Shown: piece after piece, positions 14,381-21,321 of the stretch
How the letters are laid out: every line of letters begins with the position of its first letter
How positions within the stretch are numbered: position 1 is the first letter of the stretch
From: a virus
IMG/VR virus record: IMGVR_UViG_3300025309_000042
Location: 1 to 28,771 of that record
Length of the DNA stretch: 28,771 nt
Reading direction: 5' to 3' (one strand)
Made by a program: the position numbers and the translations under genes
Notes under the pieces: model-generated
The model's input: only the letters and a program-made list of their open reading frames with translations
What the model was told of the DNA's origin: nothing
Database searches by the model: none

Positions 14381-14863
14381 TTATCTCATTTCCCTTCGCA
14401 CGGGATCCACAAACCCCATGCCTATCAGATCAAACAGGTCTTCCTCTTCCCGGATGAAGCGGCGATTCCCGTCTTGTGCGATGAGAATCCCGTTCTCGCT
14501 CTTGTACCCTTTTCGCTTCCAGCCCCATGCCAGAACCCGGTGCGAGAAGTCTGCGCTCCCGGTCCGTATCGCCAGTATGAGGCCCCAGTTGTCCCGGGTT
14601 GCCATGAAGAGGTCGAGCTTGATCCCTTCCGGCAGATACCGCTGCGTGTACTTCCCCGTCGGCTCTCCCTTTGCCTTCTCCAGCTTCCCCACCTCGGTGA
14701 CGAAACCATACATATCACGACTTCGAGGAATTGCCACTAGTTCAACATCACGGCACTCTTCCCTACGACGTCGAATTGAGCCAGCTATTTCAATTCTCTC
14801 GCAAAATGGTGCCAGAATCGCCTTATACTTTTCCGCTATCTGTTTCGCTTCCTCGAATTTCAT
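14381..14863 (-). CDS. PolX / DNA polymerase beta-like nucleotidyltransferase
   Basis: Translation from ATG 14863 gives 160 residues. AGSIRRRREECRDVELVAIP (27-46) is the pol beta superfamily signature: 'GSxRR', then two metal-binding acidic residues in 'D-V-E'. KLDLFMATRDNWG provides the third Asp. RFIREEEDLFDLIGMGFVDP, close to the C-terminus, is like the end of phage PolX-like proteins. It lacks the fingers/8-kDa domains of full polymerases, so it is a minimal nucleotidyltransferase whose substrate is unknown. Its start overlaps the end of the HNH gene by 41 bases and lacks a clear ribosome binding site. Confidence 0.8.
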   Translation of the reverse strand: MKFEEAKQIAEKYKAILAPFCERIEIAGSIRRRREECRDVELVAIPRSRDMYGFVTEVGKLEKAKGEPTGKYTQRYLPEGIKLDLFMATRDNWGLILAIRTGSADFSHRVLAWGWKRKGYKSENGILIAQDGNRRFIREEEDLFDLIGMGFVDPVRREMR

Positions 14864-15497
14864 TTTTGATCGGCTCGAATTTCTTGATCGTATTCGATTT
14901 CTTGCGGTTGCAGTCCCCACACAAGGGTTGTATGTTGCCAAAAACATTTAGACCGCCCAATTTCACAGGGATAATGTGATCACGTTGGAGTTTGATCTGG
15001 GGCTCGCTCAATCCGCAAGATGGACATGTGAATTCATATATCTGCTTGATCAGTTGCCATTCCTTTGGGCTGACCTTCCCAGGTGCTCCACGTCGGTTGG
15101 CTTTCTGATTGGCCAAATGCTGACGGTAGATTTCAGGGTTCTTCGCCCTCCATCTCCTCTCAACGATGTTCCGCTTCTCTCGATTGGCCTTCGTCCAGTC
15201 GCGCTGATATTCCTTCCATCTCTCGGGATCGCTCGCATGATATGCCTTCGCCCGACGAAGACAGGCTTCTCTATTCGCCAAATAATGCTTTCTTGACCGC
15301 TCGCTAGCTTCGGCCTTGTGAGATGCAGCGTATTCACGCCGACGCATTCTATTTGCCTCAAGATTCTTCTGGTAGCTCTTTGCATTCCTCTCCCGTTCAC
15401 AATGCTTGCAGGATAGGCTCAAGCCGTCCTTTCGGCTCTTATCCCGGCTGAATTCTGACTCCAGGTAGAGCAACTTGCACATGGAACACTTTCTCAT
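14823..15497 (-). CDS. HNH endonuclease with N-terminal zinc ribbon
   Basis: The product is 224 residues. The N-terminus pairs CSMC (C4, C7) with CKHC (about C30, C33) in a zinc ribbon. The middle 90 residues are a very basic helical linker. The C-terminus has TCPSCG, then LQRDHIIPVKLGG, NIQPLCGDCNRKKS: the His-Asn-His nuclease core embedded in a second zinc site. Such proteins often act as free-standing homing endonucleases. It sits between VRR-NUC and PolX-like genes and overlaps the latter. The DNA is visibly less GC-rich than its neighbours, consistent with later insertion. Confidence 0.88.
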   Translation of the reverse strand: MRKCSMCKLLYLESEFSRDKSRKDGLSLSCKHCERERNAKSYQKNLEANRMRRREYAASHKAEASERSRKHYLANREACLRRAKAYHASDPERWKEYQRDWTKANREKRNIVERRWRAKNPEIYRQHLANQKANRRGAPGKVSPKEWQLIKQIYEFTCPSCGLSEPQIKLQRDHIIPVKLGGLNVFGNIQPLCGDCNRKKSNTIKKFEPIKNEIRGSETDSGKV

Positions 15498-15500
15498 CCC

Positions 15501-15830
15501 TCACCACCTTTGCCAGTCTCTGAGTTGTTTGTAGTTATCATAGTCCTTTACCAAGAAATACAGTCCTCCCCGTTGCTTCACCGCCCGCTCGTGCAGCTGC
15601 TGGGCCGTGCTCTGAGTGTCCTCCCCGGTCTTCACCTCCAGCTCAAGATACAGGCCGCCCTTCAAACAGCAAACGATATCAGCCGTCCCGATCGCAGAGC
15701 GGTCCTTGTTCTTTCGGAAGATGTGGCGCTGCGGGTCCCAGATTCCCACCGTGTTGTTACTCCACGCCAGGTGGCCCCGTGCGCCGAGGTCGCTGATGAT
15801 GAGCCGCTTGAGGAGGTTCGAGGCGGTCAT
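15501..15830 (-). CDS. VRR-NUC domain nuclease
   Basis: The product is 109 residues, almost the bare domain. GTADIVCCLKGGLYLELEVK (48-67) carries the PD-(D/E)xK core: D51, E65 and K67, with the typical 'GxxDi.g...G....iEvK'. TQSTAQQLHERAVKQRGGLY, with Q in the helix after the core, is the VRR-NUC signature. Free-standing phage members are thought to cut branched DNA, as in Fan1-type or Holliday-junction resolution, which fits the SbcCD and NinB-like genes upstream. The ATG overlaps the stop of the membrane peptide gene as ATGA. Confidence 0.88.
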   Translation of the reverse strand: MTASNLLKRLIISDLGARGHLAWSNNTVGIWDPQRHIFRKNKDRSAIGTADIVCCLKGGLYLELEVKTGEDTQSTAQQLHERAVKQRGGLYFLVKDYDNYKQLRDWQRW

Positions 15831-15949
15831 TGCAATGTCTCCCAGAGATTCCAGGCTACCATCGCCAGGAGGTACACGACAACGAGGATGCCGATCACGC
15901 TGGCAACCGTTCCGCGGGGGTCTTTCGGTGGGGTGTCAAGGCCGTGCAT
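15827..15949 (-). CDS. Single-pass membrane peptide (40 residues)
   Basis: A 40-residue ORF starts at ATG 15949, straight after the repeat protein stop, and overlaps the next ATG as ATGA. It reads MHGLDTPPKDPRGT followed by one hydrophobic helix (VASVIGILVVVYLLAMVAW) and a short tail. Tight packing with both neighbours supports it being real. The function is unknown. Single-helix phage peptides can affect the membrane or lysis timing, but nothing here shows that. Confidence 0.65.
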   Translation of the reverse strand: MHGLDTPPKDPRGTVASVIGILVVVYLLAMVAWNLWETLQ

Positions 15950-15951
15950 GA

Positions 15952-16914
15952 CTACTCCGCTTCGATAAATTCGCCTTTTGCGTTGAGCCTGTACCACACA
16001 TCGGCTTTCAAGCTATCCGGTCCGGCGCCGGTCAGCGCGCATCGCATCTCATATCGCTGATATTTTGCGTTCCACCATGCGAGAGCAACACACCCATACT
16101 CACCCGCCTTCGCGCGACCGTTATCTCCGGTGACGATTGCCGCGGACGCTTTGCCCGTCGCTGAACTGGCGGAACTGTAGCCCGTCGCTGAACTGGCGGA
16201 ACTGTTGCCCGTCGCTGAACTGGCGGACCTGTAGCCCGTCGCTGAACTGGCGGACCTGTCGCCCGTCGCTGAACTGGCGGACCTGTAGCCCGTCGCTGAA
16301 CTGGCGGACCTGTCGCCCGTCGCTGAACTGGCGGAACTGTAGCCCGTCGCTGAACTGGCGGAACTGTCGCCCGTCGCTGAACTGGCGGAACTGTCGCCCG
16401 TCGCTGAACTGGCGGAACTGTTGCCCGTCGCTGAACTGGCGGACCTGTAGCCCGTCGCTGAACTGGCGGACCTGTAGCCCGTCGCTGAACTGGCGGACCT
16501 GTCGCCCGTCGCATGTTTTTCTCCAGCCCACTGCTCGACCCATTTGATTTGGCCCGAGAGAATGAACTTCATCGCTTCGTCCCATTTTCCGAGGAAGCGC
16601 AGCGTGCCGGTTTTGAATTTGCACTTCTGGCCGCCTTCGATCTCCCCAACGACCTCTTCCGGTTTTGCTCCGTACACTTGCCAGAGCGACTCCCACTCAC
16701 ACTCCTTGCCTTCACCCAATCCAATACCCCACGGCCAGCCGTGGATGCCACCACCGCAAACCGCAGCCTCATTCCATTTCGGCTCGACGACCGATTCTCC
16801 CACAGTCATGGGATGTTGAAAGCCATTATATGACTTGCCGTTTTTGTCCGAGAACCGGAGGATCAACACCTCCCCATTCTCATTGGTCCATTGGTGCGCA
16901 GGTATTTTTTTCAT
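15952..16914 (-). CDS. Repeat protein with 13 SASSATG units (DUF7666-like N-terminus)
   Basis: Starting from ATG 16914 behind GGGAGCGAAGTA, the product has 320 residues. Residues 1-134 form a domain (MKKIPAHQWTNENGEVLIL, later GGGIHGWPWGIGLG and WVEQWAGEKH) seen at the front of similar phage repeat proteins. Then come 13 copies of a 9-residue unit, ATG-x-x-SASS, followed by degenerate units (ATGKASAA, VTGDNGRAKAGEYG) and an approximately 50-residue C-terminal cap with WWNAKYQRYEM. Such Ser/Thr/Ala/Gly repeats probably make a regular beta-helix or solenoid. No function is established. The gene lies among small early genes and not in the virion module. Confidence 0.8.
   Translation of the reverse strand: MKKIPAHQWTNENGEVLILRFSDKNGKSYNGFQHPMTVGESVVEPKWNEAAVCGGGIHGWPWGIGLGEGKECEWESLWQVYGAKPEEVVGEIEGGQKCKFKTGTLRFLGKWDEAMKFILSGQIKWVEQWAGEKHATGDRSASSATGYRSASSATGYRSASSATGNSSASSATGDSSASSATGDSSASSATGYSSASSATGDRSASSATGYRSASSATGDRSASSATGYRSASSATGNSSASSATGYSSASSATGKASAAIVTGDNGRAKAGEYGCVALAWWNAKYQRYEMRCALTGAGPDSLKADVWYRLNAKGEFIEAE
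16162..16512 (-). repeat. Thirteen tandem 27-bp units
   Basis: The units are in frame and nearly identical. Within each, only two codon positions vary: the first base of one codon (TAC, GAC or AAC, giving Y, D or N) and the third base of the next (AGG or AGT, giving R or S). The order along the gene is DR YR YR NS DS DS YS DR YR DR YR NS YS. The identity of all other positions points to recent expansion or ongoing recombination between units. Confidence 0.95.
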
Positions 16915-17090
16915 TACTTCGCTCCCGCTTTCGTTGCTGGCAGGTTGATCTGAAACATCAGACCTTCGACCTTGCCGTCGGCATCGTACCATTTGGCGAT
17001 GTGCGTTGCCTTGGCCCGTACGAGTTCGTGCTCGATGAGCGCTATACTCCGCTCGACCGGAACATCGGATGTGTAGTTCTTGATTCTCAT
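16914..17090 (-). CDS. Small conserved-looking phage protein (58 residues)
   Basis: ATG 17090 follows AAGGAGGAGATCGGTA, a very strong ribosome binding site, and the TAA overlaps the repeat protein ATG (TAATG). The protein begins MRIKNYTSDVPVERSIALIE and continues with an AKATHIAKWYDADGKVEGLM segment. This 'YTSxVPVxxSIxxIExxL...G' pattern is common in small phage proteins next to replication genes. The function is unknown. Confidence 0.7.
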   Translation of the reverse strand: MRIKNYTSDVPVERSIALIEHELVRAKATHIAKWYDADGKVEGLMFQINLPATKAGAK

Positions 17091-17104
17091 TACCGATCTC
17101 CTCC

Positions 17105-17410
17105 TTACTTCGGATTCCTCATGCTGAATCTTGGTTTGTCGTGATGGACGTTCACCGACTCATAGCCGGCGCCGTCCCATACCGCCTCCAGGATGCCGTC
17201 GATGTAGGAGAGCTGCCCGGGCGTCAGATCCTCACCCCGCTTCAGCATCGCATCGAAGTCCTGGGCGGCCTTCAGTTTCTCCGCGCCTTTGCGGACCTTG
17301 AGCAGGTGACGGGTGTTGGCGAGGATCATATCGAGGCTGGCCCGAGCTGACGCCACTGCCAGCTCGGGACTCTCCGGTTCACACCGATCGCAAACCCGTC
17401 TAAGCGGCAT
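17105..17410 (-). CDS. Unknown phage protein (101 residues)
   Basis: ATG 17410 lies inside the end of the preceding gene (11-base overlap), with GGAGAACCCACGCA upstream. The start MPLRRVCDRCEPESPELAVA carries a C-x2-C pair that could bind metal. The remainder is helical (SARASLDMILANTRHLLKVR) with a LTPGQLSYIDGILEAVWDGA segment near the end. I do not recognise the family. Tight coupling suggests it belongs to the replication-side operon. Confidence 0.6.
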   Translation of the reverse strand: MPLRRVCDRCEPESPELAVASARASLDMILANTRHLLKVRKGAEKLKAAQDFDAMLKRGEDLTPGQLSYIDGILEAVWDGAGYESVNVHHDKPRFSMRNPK

Positions 17411-17807
17411 TGCGTGGGTTCTCCGGGATTGCGAGATCGTTGTGGCCTTCGAGCTGCTTCGTCTCATCCACCACATCTGCGTCTGAGAACTCCAGATCCT
17501 CCTGCAGGTCGTCCTTCGATATATCAACGACCTCGACCGTCTCCCCGGTGTCGGGCCTGATGATGGTTTTCTTGCCGGCCTCCGGAGTGTTGTAATGAAC
17601 GGTGCACTCCATCTCTACCACCTCGGCTCCGTTGGCATATTTACTGCCGAGGAGCGTAAGCTCTTCCCGAAGCGGAGTCACGCGCTTCTTGGCAACTTCG
17701 ATCTCCTCGATCTTGTTGATGACGTCGGCCATTTCAGAACCGATCTTGATCAGTTGCTCCTCGCTCAGTTTCCGTGACAGCGAGCGGAGTATTGTCTGTG
17801 GACGCAT
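17400..17807 (-). CDS. Coiled-coil phage protein with 'PDTGETVEV' motif (135 residues)
   Basis: The product starts MRPQTILRSLSRKLSEEQLI. Residues about 14-55 form a coiled coil (SEMADVINKIEEIEVAKKRV), followed by beta strands: VVEMECTVHYNTPEAGKKTI and IRPDTGETVEVVDIS. The strand-turn pattern 'C.v.y......k..vR.DTGE.V....' occurs in many short phage proteins of unknown function. The C-terminus is acidic. It lies directly after the replication-initiator-like gene. Confidence 0.65.
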   Translation of the reverse strand: MRPQTILRSLSRKLSEEQLIKIGSEMADVINKIEEIEVAKKRVTPLREELTLLGSKYANGAEVVEMECTVHYNTPEAGKKTIIRPDTGETVEVVDISKDDLQEDLEFSDADVVDETKQLEGHNDLAIPENPRNAA

Positions 17808-17840
17808 TTGAAATCCTCCTTCGAAAGTTGACTGAATTGT

Positions 17841-18809
17841 TTACTGCTGGGCTAGTTTTCTGATTTCAGGCATCCTCGTCTTCCACTCCTCGCACGTCTC
17901 TCCCGTCCAGTGGTACTCCCCGCACTTCTCGCACTTCGGATAGCACTTCGGACACTGCTCACCCTCGGCAACGAGGATCTCCGGATGATCTTCGCACGGG
18001 AATTTCATCACCTTCCCCATTAGCTGGCCGACGGGCATCGCCTCCCCCGTTCTCGGTGCGGAGGACTGCCTCGATTGTTCCTTCGCCTTCGGCGTGAGAA
18101 TGCCCCGGACGTACGAGAGCCTCCTCACGTTCTGATTGGCGGCCTGGATGATCGCCTCTCCCACAGCAGCATCGCCGTGAACCCGGGCGAGCTGGACGAA
18201 CTGGACAAGCACGGGGTAGGAGAGATTCCCCTCCTTAGCCCCCCACCACACCCGGATGAAGGTTTCCATGTTCATCTTGCCCTCAGCAAGGTCCTTACAC
18301 GATGGCGGTTGTGTCCGTGGCGCCTCGCCGGGCTGTTGCTTCTGGTCGGTTGGTTGGTTGGCAGGTTGGTTGGTTGGTTGGGGCATACCTGGCGGATGCA
18401 CAACCGATGCCTGTGGCATGCCAGGTGCATCGGTCTGCATCCCTTCAAGCCGCTGCTTCCTCAGCTTGTTCCACCGGGCATTGGCGGCGGCACGGTTCTT
18501 CTCGCTCAGGGCCTCCAGGTGCCCGTTCCGCTTCGCCCAGTTGTGGCAGGCATAGTCTCCAGCCTCCTCGTCCAGGAGGCTCACCTTCACCATTGCCGCG
18601 ACGAACACGCCCGGATCACCCCACCATCCGACGATTGACTCAATCTCCTGGGTAGAATAGCCGGTAAGCCTGCCGTGCTCCTTGTGGTACTTTCCACAGT
18701 AAGCCCATAACTTGATTGGCAGCACTTCTGCCCCTTTCCCCAGCAGGCCGATGAGTCGTTTCGTTTTTGGATGTTCGAAGTAATCGAGGTCGAGATTCAG
18801 ATCTGGCAT
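17841..18809 (-). CDS. Replication initiator / replisome organiser-like protein
   Basis: The product has 322 residues. The N-terminus (LNLDLDYFEHPKTKRLIGLL, then LWAYCGKYHKEHGRL) is the winged-helix start of phage replisome organisers (DUF4373-like). A proline/glutamine-rich linker (PTNQPANQPTDQKQQPGEAP) leads to a helical domain with ETFIRVWWGAKEGN and AIIQAANQNVRRLSYVRG, a DnaD-like or primosomal region. A C-terminal zinc ribbon has CPKCYPKCEKCGEYH. It probably recruits host helicase at the phage origin. The repetitive GGTTG tracts at about 18345-18385 encode the linker. Confidence 0.7.
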   Translation of the reverse strand: MPDLNLDLDYFEHPKTKRLIGLLGKGAEVLPIKLWAYCGKYHKEHGRLTGYSTQEIESIVGWWGDPGVFVAAMVKVSLLDEEAGDYACHNWAKRNGHLEALSEKNRAAANARWNKLRKQRLEGMQTDAPGMPQASVVHPPGMPQPTNQPANQPTDQKQQPGEAPRTQPPSCKDLAEGKMNMETFIRVWWGAKEGNLSYPVLVQFVQLARVHGDAAVGEAIIQAANQNVRRLSYVRGILTPKAKEQSRQSSAPRTGEAMPVGQLMGKVMKFPCEDHPEILVAEGEQCPKCYPKCEKCGEYHWTGETCEEWKTRMPEIRKLAQQ

Positions 18810-19217
18810 TTACGCTGCCTTTTCGGATTGCGGTTCGTCGAAGATCTCCGGCGTGTTGACTGTGTTCTCACGGGACTCGCTCACCCGGCCGAGGATGGAG
18901 ATTCCCCGGCCCTTCTCCTTCTCCAGGTCTTCCATCCACTGCTCCAGCGTGTCGGCGTAACAGTACCCCTCGTCGCCCGAGCACACACAGAACCCGGAGC
19001 GCCGCAGGTGACCGACGATCTCAGCCACAACCCGGGGATGAATACTGTAGAGCTCTCCGATCTTCTCGCCCTTGATGTGGGCGCCGTTGCGGTGACGGAT
19101 GATCAGCCGGAGGACCTTGAGGTGTAGCTTCGCATACCGGGCCCGGGCTTCCAGGTTGGCCGCCGTCGATGGATCGACGGATTTGCCGGGCTTGCCTTCT
19201 GTTACGAGTTCAATCAT
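18810..19217 (-). CDS. Winged-helix-type DNA-binding protein (135 residues)
   Basis: ATG 19217 has CAGGAGCCAACCC upstream. After an N-terminal arm, residues about 28-80 (KLHLKVLRLIIRHRNGAHIK, GEKIGELYSIHPRVVAEIVG, HLRRSGFCVCSGDEGYCYAD) have the helix-turn-helix and wing of a small replication or repressor-like protein: 'I..HPR.VaeIVghLRR.G..v'. A Cys/Tyr segment forms the wing. The C-terminal 35 residues look disordered. It is coupled directly to the replication-initiator-like gene, so a helper role in replication is likely but unproven. Confidence 0.65.
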   Translation of the reverse strand: MIELVTEGKPGKSVDPSTAANLEARARYAKLHLKVLRLIIRHRNGAHIKGEKIGELYSIHPRVVAEIVGHLRRSGFCVCSGDEGYCYADTLEQWMEDLEKEKGRGISILGRVSESRENTVNTPEIFDEPQSEKAA

Positions 19218-19246
19218 GGGTTGGCTCCTGACTCGTTGATCAGTTG

Positions 19247-19327
19247 CAGCGCCGGCTGGACTCGAACCAGCAAGTTCCGGCGAGACGTGCACTCTCCCGG
19301 CGATTGTGCCATTTCATCCACGGCGCC
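19247..19327 (-). tRNA. tRNA-like gene with long anticodon arm, possible anticodon GCA
   Basis: The 81-base sequence fits between the ParB-like stop and the next gene. The acceptor is GGCGCCG with CGGCGCT (7 bp, one G-U). Then come TG, a D arm with GATG and AATC (three pairs plus G-A) and the loop AAATGGCAC. The T arm is perfect: GCTGG TTCGAGT CCAGC. The variable loop is a normal five bases (AACTT). The anticodon arm is abnormal: CCGG and GAGA pair with TCTC and CCGG, one G bulged, so eight pairs instead of five. The 7-base loop GTGCACG has U33 and would read GCA (Cys). The discriminator is G, not the U73 typical of tRNA-Cys. CCA is not encoded. Confidence 0.6.
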
Positions 19328-19333
19328 CTGGAT

Positions 19334-20992
19334 CTACTTCTTCGATTTCTTCTTGGCAGGTTTCTTCGCCTTCCTATCGGCCGCCAGGCATTTCGGATTG
19401 TTGCAAAGCGTGTGAGTCTTGTCAGTCCAAGCGCAGGTGAGACCGCCCGTAAGAACGCATGCACTCGTTGGCGTGCAGTTGCAGATCCGGCATACGTCCT
19501 TCGTGGGCCCATCCGCCCTCTGAAGCTTGGATTTCAACTCCTCCGCATACAGCTTCTCCACCTCGGCACGTATGCCCTTCTCGATCGAGGGCGCGTCGAT
19601 CCCGAGTTTCTTCGCCTCGATGATGGCAGCGTTTTGCTCGTAGCCGTTTTCGATACGATCGCCGATAAGAAGGAGCATGGTCACTTTGGCGAGCTGCTTG
19701 TCGCTCCATTTCCTCAGGTCCCCCTTCACCCCGATGATCTTCAGAATATTCTTCTCATATTTCCCCCAGAGAGCGCCAACAGCCATCCTCTGAACGTGCT
19801 CAAGATCTTGCCGGCGCAGTCGATCGGGGAGTGCTTTTGCAATCAAGGGGAGCAGCGCATCTTGAAGTTTCTCGTCCACATCCCGGTCGATGTCATCCTT
19901 GATCTTCTTCAGCCGCTCCTTCTCCTGCGCCTCCGGAGATTTCGGTTTGCTGGGCGTGCTTGAGACGCTGCGCGGATTCCTCCCCCCGTGCTTCGTGCAG
20001 GTCTTCTCATTGCAGATCGTCTCCACCTTTCCACGGCTCGGGCCCCCCACTACCAGGCCGGCCTTCGTGTACCCGCACGATCCAGCCTTCACCACAGAAT
20101 AGCTCCGGGTCGTAATGCTCTCCGGGTACCCCTCCGGCTTGCGCAGCTCGGGAGTGATCAGGACAACCGTCTCGCCCTTACCCTTCAACTGAGCCAGGCG
20201 AATCTGGATGTGCGCCCCCATCTTCGCCTCGAAGCATCCGGGATCCATGCAGTGATCGGCCGCCGTGATGTCGTTGAAGAGGTCTTTGTTGTACCCGGAG
20301 CGCTTCGGGCAATTCGTGCAGCTGCCGGCATCTTCGACAAGGAGCGAGTTCTTCTTGTCGAAGGAGGCTTTCCGCAGATCGAGCTCGAATTCCTGCCGGA
20401 TGAACTGGGCGAGAGATTCAACGCTGATCGGCATGTCGGACTCTCCCGACATTTCAATCGCCTCATCCAGCGCCTTCTCCTGGTCCTTCGGCTGCAGCCG
20501 TGCGATCAGGATGGCATGCCCCAGGAAGATCCTGTTCTCCCTGAATGCCTTCTTCGCCGGCTCAATCAGTGTCACGAGCTGGAGCCGCTTGGCGATGTAG
20601 GACCGCTCCTTCCCCACCTTCTTCGCAATCTCCTCAATGACAAAATGCTTCGCTTGGAGCTGAGCGTACGCCTCGGCCTCATCGAGCGGATGGATGTCAA
20701 CCCGCTGCGTGAACGAGATGAGCTGGACCTCGACTGCCTCCTCGTCCGTGTACGGCCGGACGATCGCAGGGACCTCTTTCGCCCCGGCAGCCTTGGCCGC
20801 GAGAAGCCGGCGTTCACCGTCCACCAATTCATACCGGTCACCCTTCGGCCGGAGCTTGAGCGGATCCTCGATCCCACGGGATGCTATGCTCTCGGTGAGA
20901 TCCTTCATTGCCGCGGGGTCGAAGAACTGCCGCGGGTTTGTTTTCGATTTGTCGATCTTGTCGATCGCTACGACCTGCACTTCTTCCTTCAT
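19334..20992 (-). CDS. Large ParB-like protein with multiple Cys clusters
   Basis: ATG 20992 is preceded by TAGGAGGACAGGTC. The product has 552 residues. An N-terminal ParB/sulfiredoxin-like domain shows IDKSKTNPRQFF, ELVDGERRLLAAKAAGAKEV and AIVRPYTDEEA, where the 'GERR' box binds nucleotide in ParB. Next comes the HTH EEIAKKVGKERSYIAKRLQL. The rest has Cys clusters: CTNCPKRSG with a following HCMDPGCF, a CNEKTC, and a C-terminal CRICNCTPTSACVLTGGLTC. No ParA gene is present. Phage proteins of this type may regulate transcription or bind specific DNA. Partition is one option if the phage is extrachromosomal. Confidence 0.85.
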   Translation of the reverse strand: MKEEVQVVAIDKIDKSKTNPRQFFDPAAMKDLTESIASRGIEDPLKLRPKGDRYELVDGERRLLAAKAAGAKEVPAIVRPYTDEEAVEVQLISFTQRVDIHPLDEAEAYAQLQAKHFVIEEIAKKVGKERSYIAKRLQLVTLIEPAKKAFRENRIFLGHAILIARLQPKDQEKALDEAIEMSGESDMPISVESLAQFIRQEFELDLRKASFDKKNSLLVEDAGSCTNCPKRSGYNKDLFNDITAADHCMDPGCFEAKMGAHIQIRLAQLKGKGETVVLITPELRKPEGYPESITTRSYSVVKAGSCGYTKAGLVVGGPSRGKVETICNEKTCTKHGGRNPRSVSSTPSKPKSPEAQEKERLKKIKDDIDRDVDEKLQDALLPLIAKALPDRLRRQDLEHVQRMAVGALWGKYEKNILKIIGVKGDLRKWSDKQLAKVTMLLLIGDRIENGYEQNAAIIEAKKLGIDAPSIEKGIRAEVEKLYAEELKSKLQRADGPTKDVCRICNCTPTSACVLTGGLTCAWTDKTHTLCNNPKCLAADRKAKKPAKKKSKK

Positions 20993-21003
20993 GACCTGTC
21001 CTC

Positions 21004-21321
21004 CTAGATTACTAGACATCGTGACGTCATCGCCCAGCTCAATGCTTCGGGCGCGTGCTTTCGCCGTTGCTTGGCCGTTGCGCGTATGATTTTGAGCATG
21101 GTTTTTCTTGTCACCGGCCGCTCCGGATTGTCCCGGATATAGGCCAGCGCCGTGTGAGAAATCCCGAGCTTCCTGGCGATTAGCCTCAATGGCCGTTCGT
21201 GCCGTAAACGCCATAAGAGGGGCCGGAGTCTCCGGCGATACTCTGCCCGGATGGAGGCGTTTGGATCGAACAGGGGCCGTTGCTGAGAGTTTTTTACAGC
21301 GTTTGCCACTATGCGCTTCAT
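21004..21321 (-). CDS. Small helix-turn-helix protein (105 residues)
   Basis: ATG 21321 overlaps the ACP-like stop as ATGA. The N-terminal half is rich in Arg (YRRRLRPLLWRLRHERPLRL). Residues about 47-80 (IARKLGISHTALAYIRDNPE, then RPVTRKTMLKII) form a clear Cro/XRE-like helix-turn-helix with a basic tail. It probably binds DNA and may regulate this operon. The N-terminal extension could be partly non-native if a later start is used, but no better start is visible. Confidence 0.65.
   Translation of the reverse strand: MKRIVANAVKNSQQRPLFDPNASIRAEYRRRLRPLLWRLRHERPLRLIARKLGISHTALAYIRDNPERPVTRKTMLKIIRATAKQRRKHAPEALSWAMTSRCLVI

Noticed and set aside
16162-16512. Possible CRISPR array
   Set aside because: The 27-base units are directly adjacent without spacers, remain in frame and code for a regular protein repeat.
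16162-16512. Possible diversity-generating retroelement target
   Set aside because: One of the two variable positions is G/T and not at adenine, the changes are limited to a few states, and no reverse transcriptase or template repeat is present in the window.
16032-16696. Alternative-frame minus-strand ORFs through the tandem repeat
   Set aside because: They are open only because the 27-base repeat lacks stops in all frames. The frame with the recognisable N-terminal domain and good ribosome binding site is the real one.
19988-21007. Long plus-strand ORF of 339 codons opposite the ParB-like gene
   Set aside because: It is the antisense of a clearly recognised ParB-like gene in GC-rich DNA. 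Its translation is Arg/Leu/Pro-rich without domain motifs and has no ribosome binding site.
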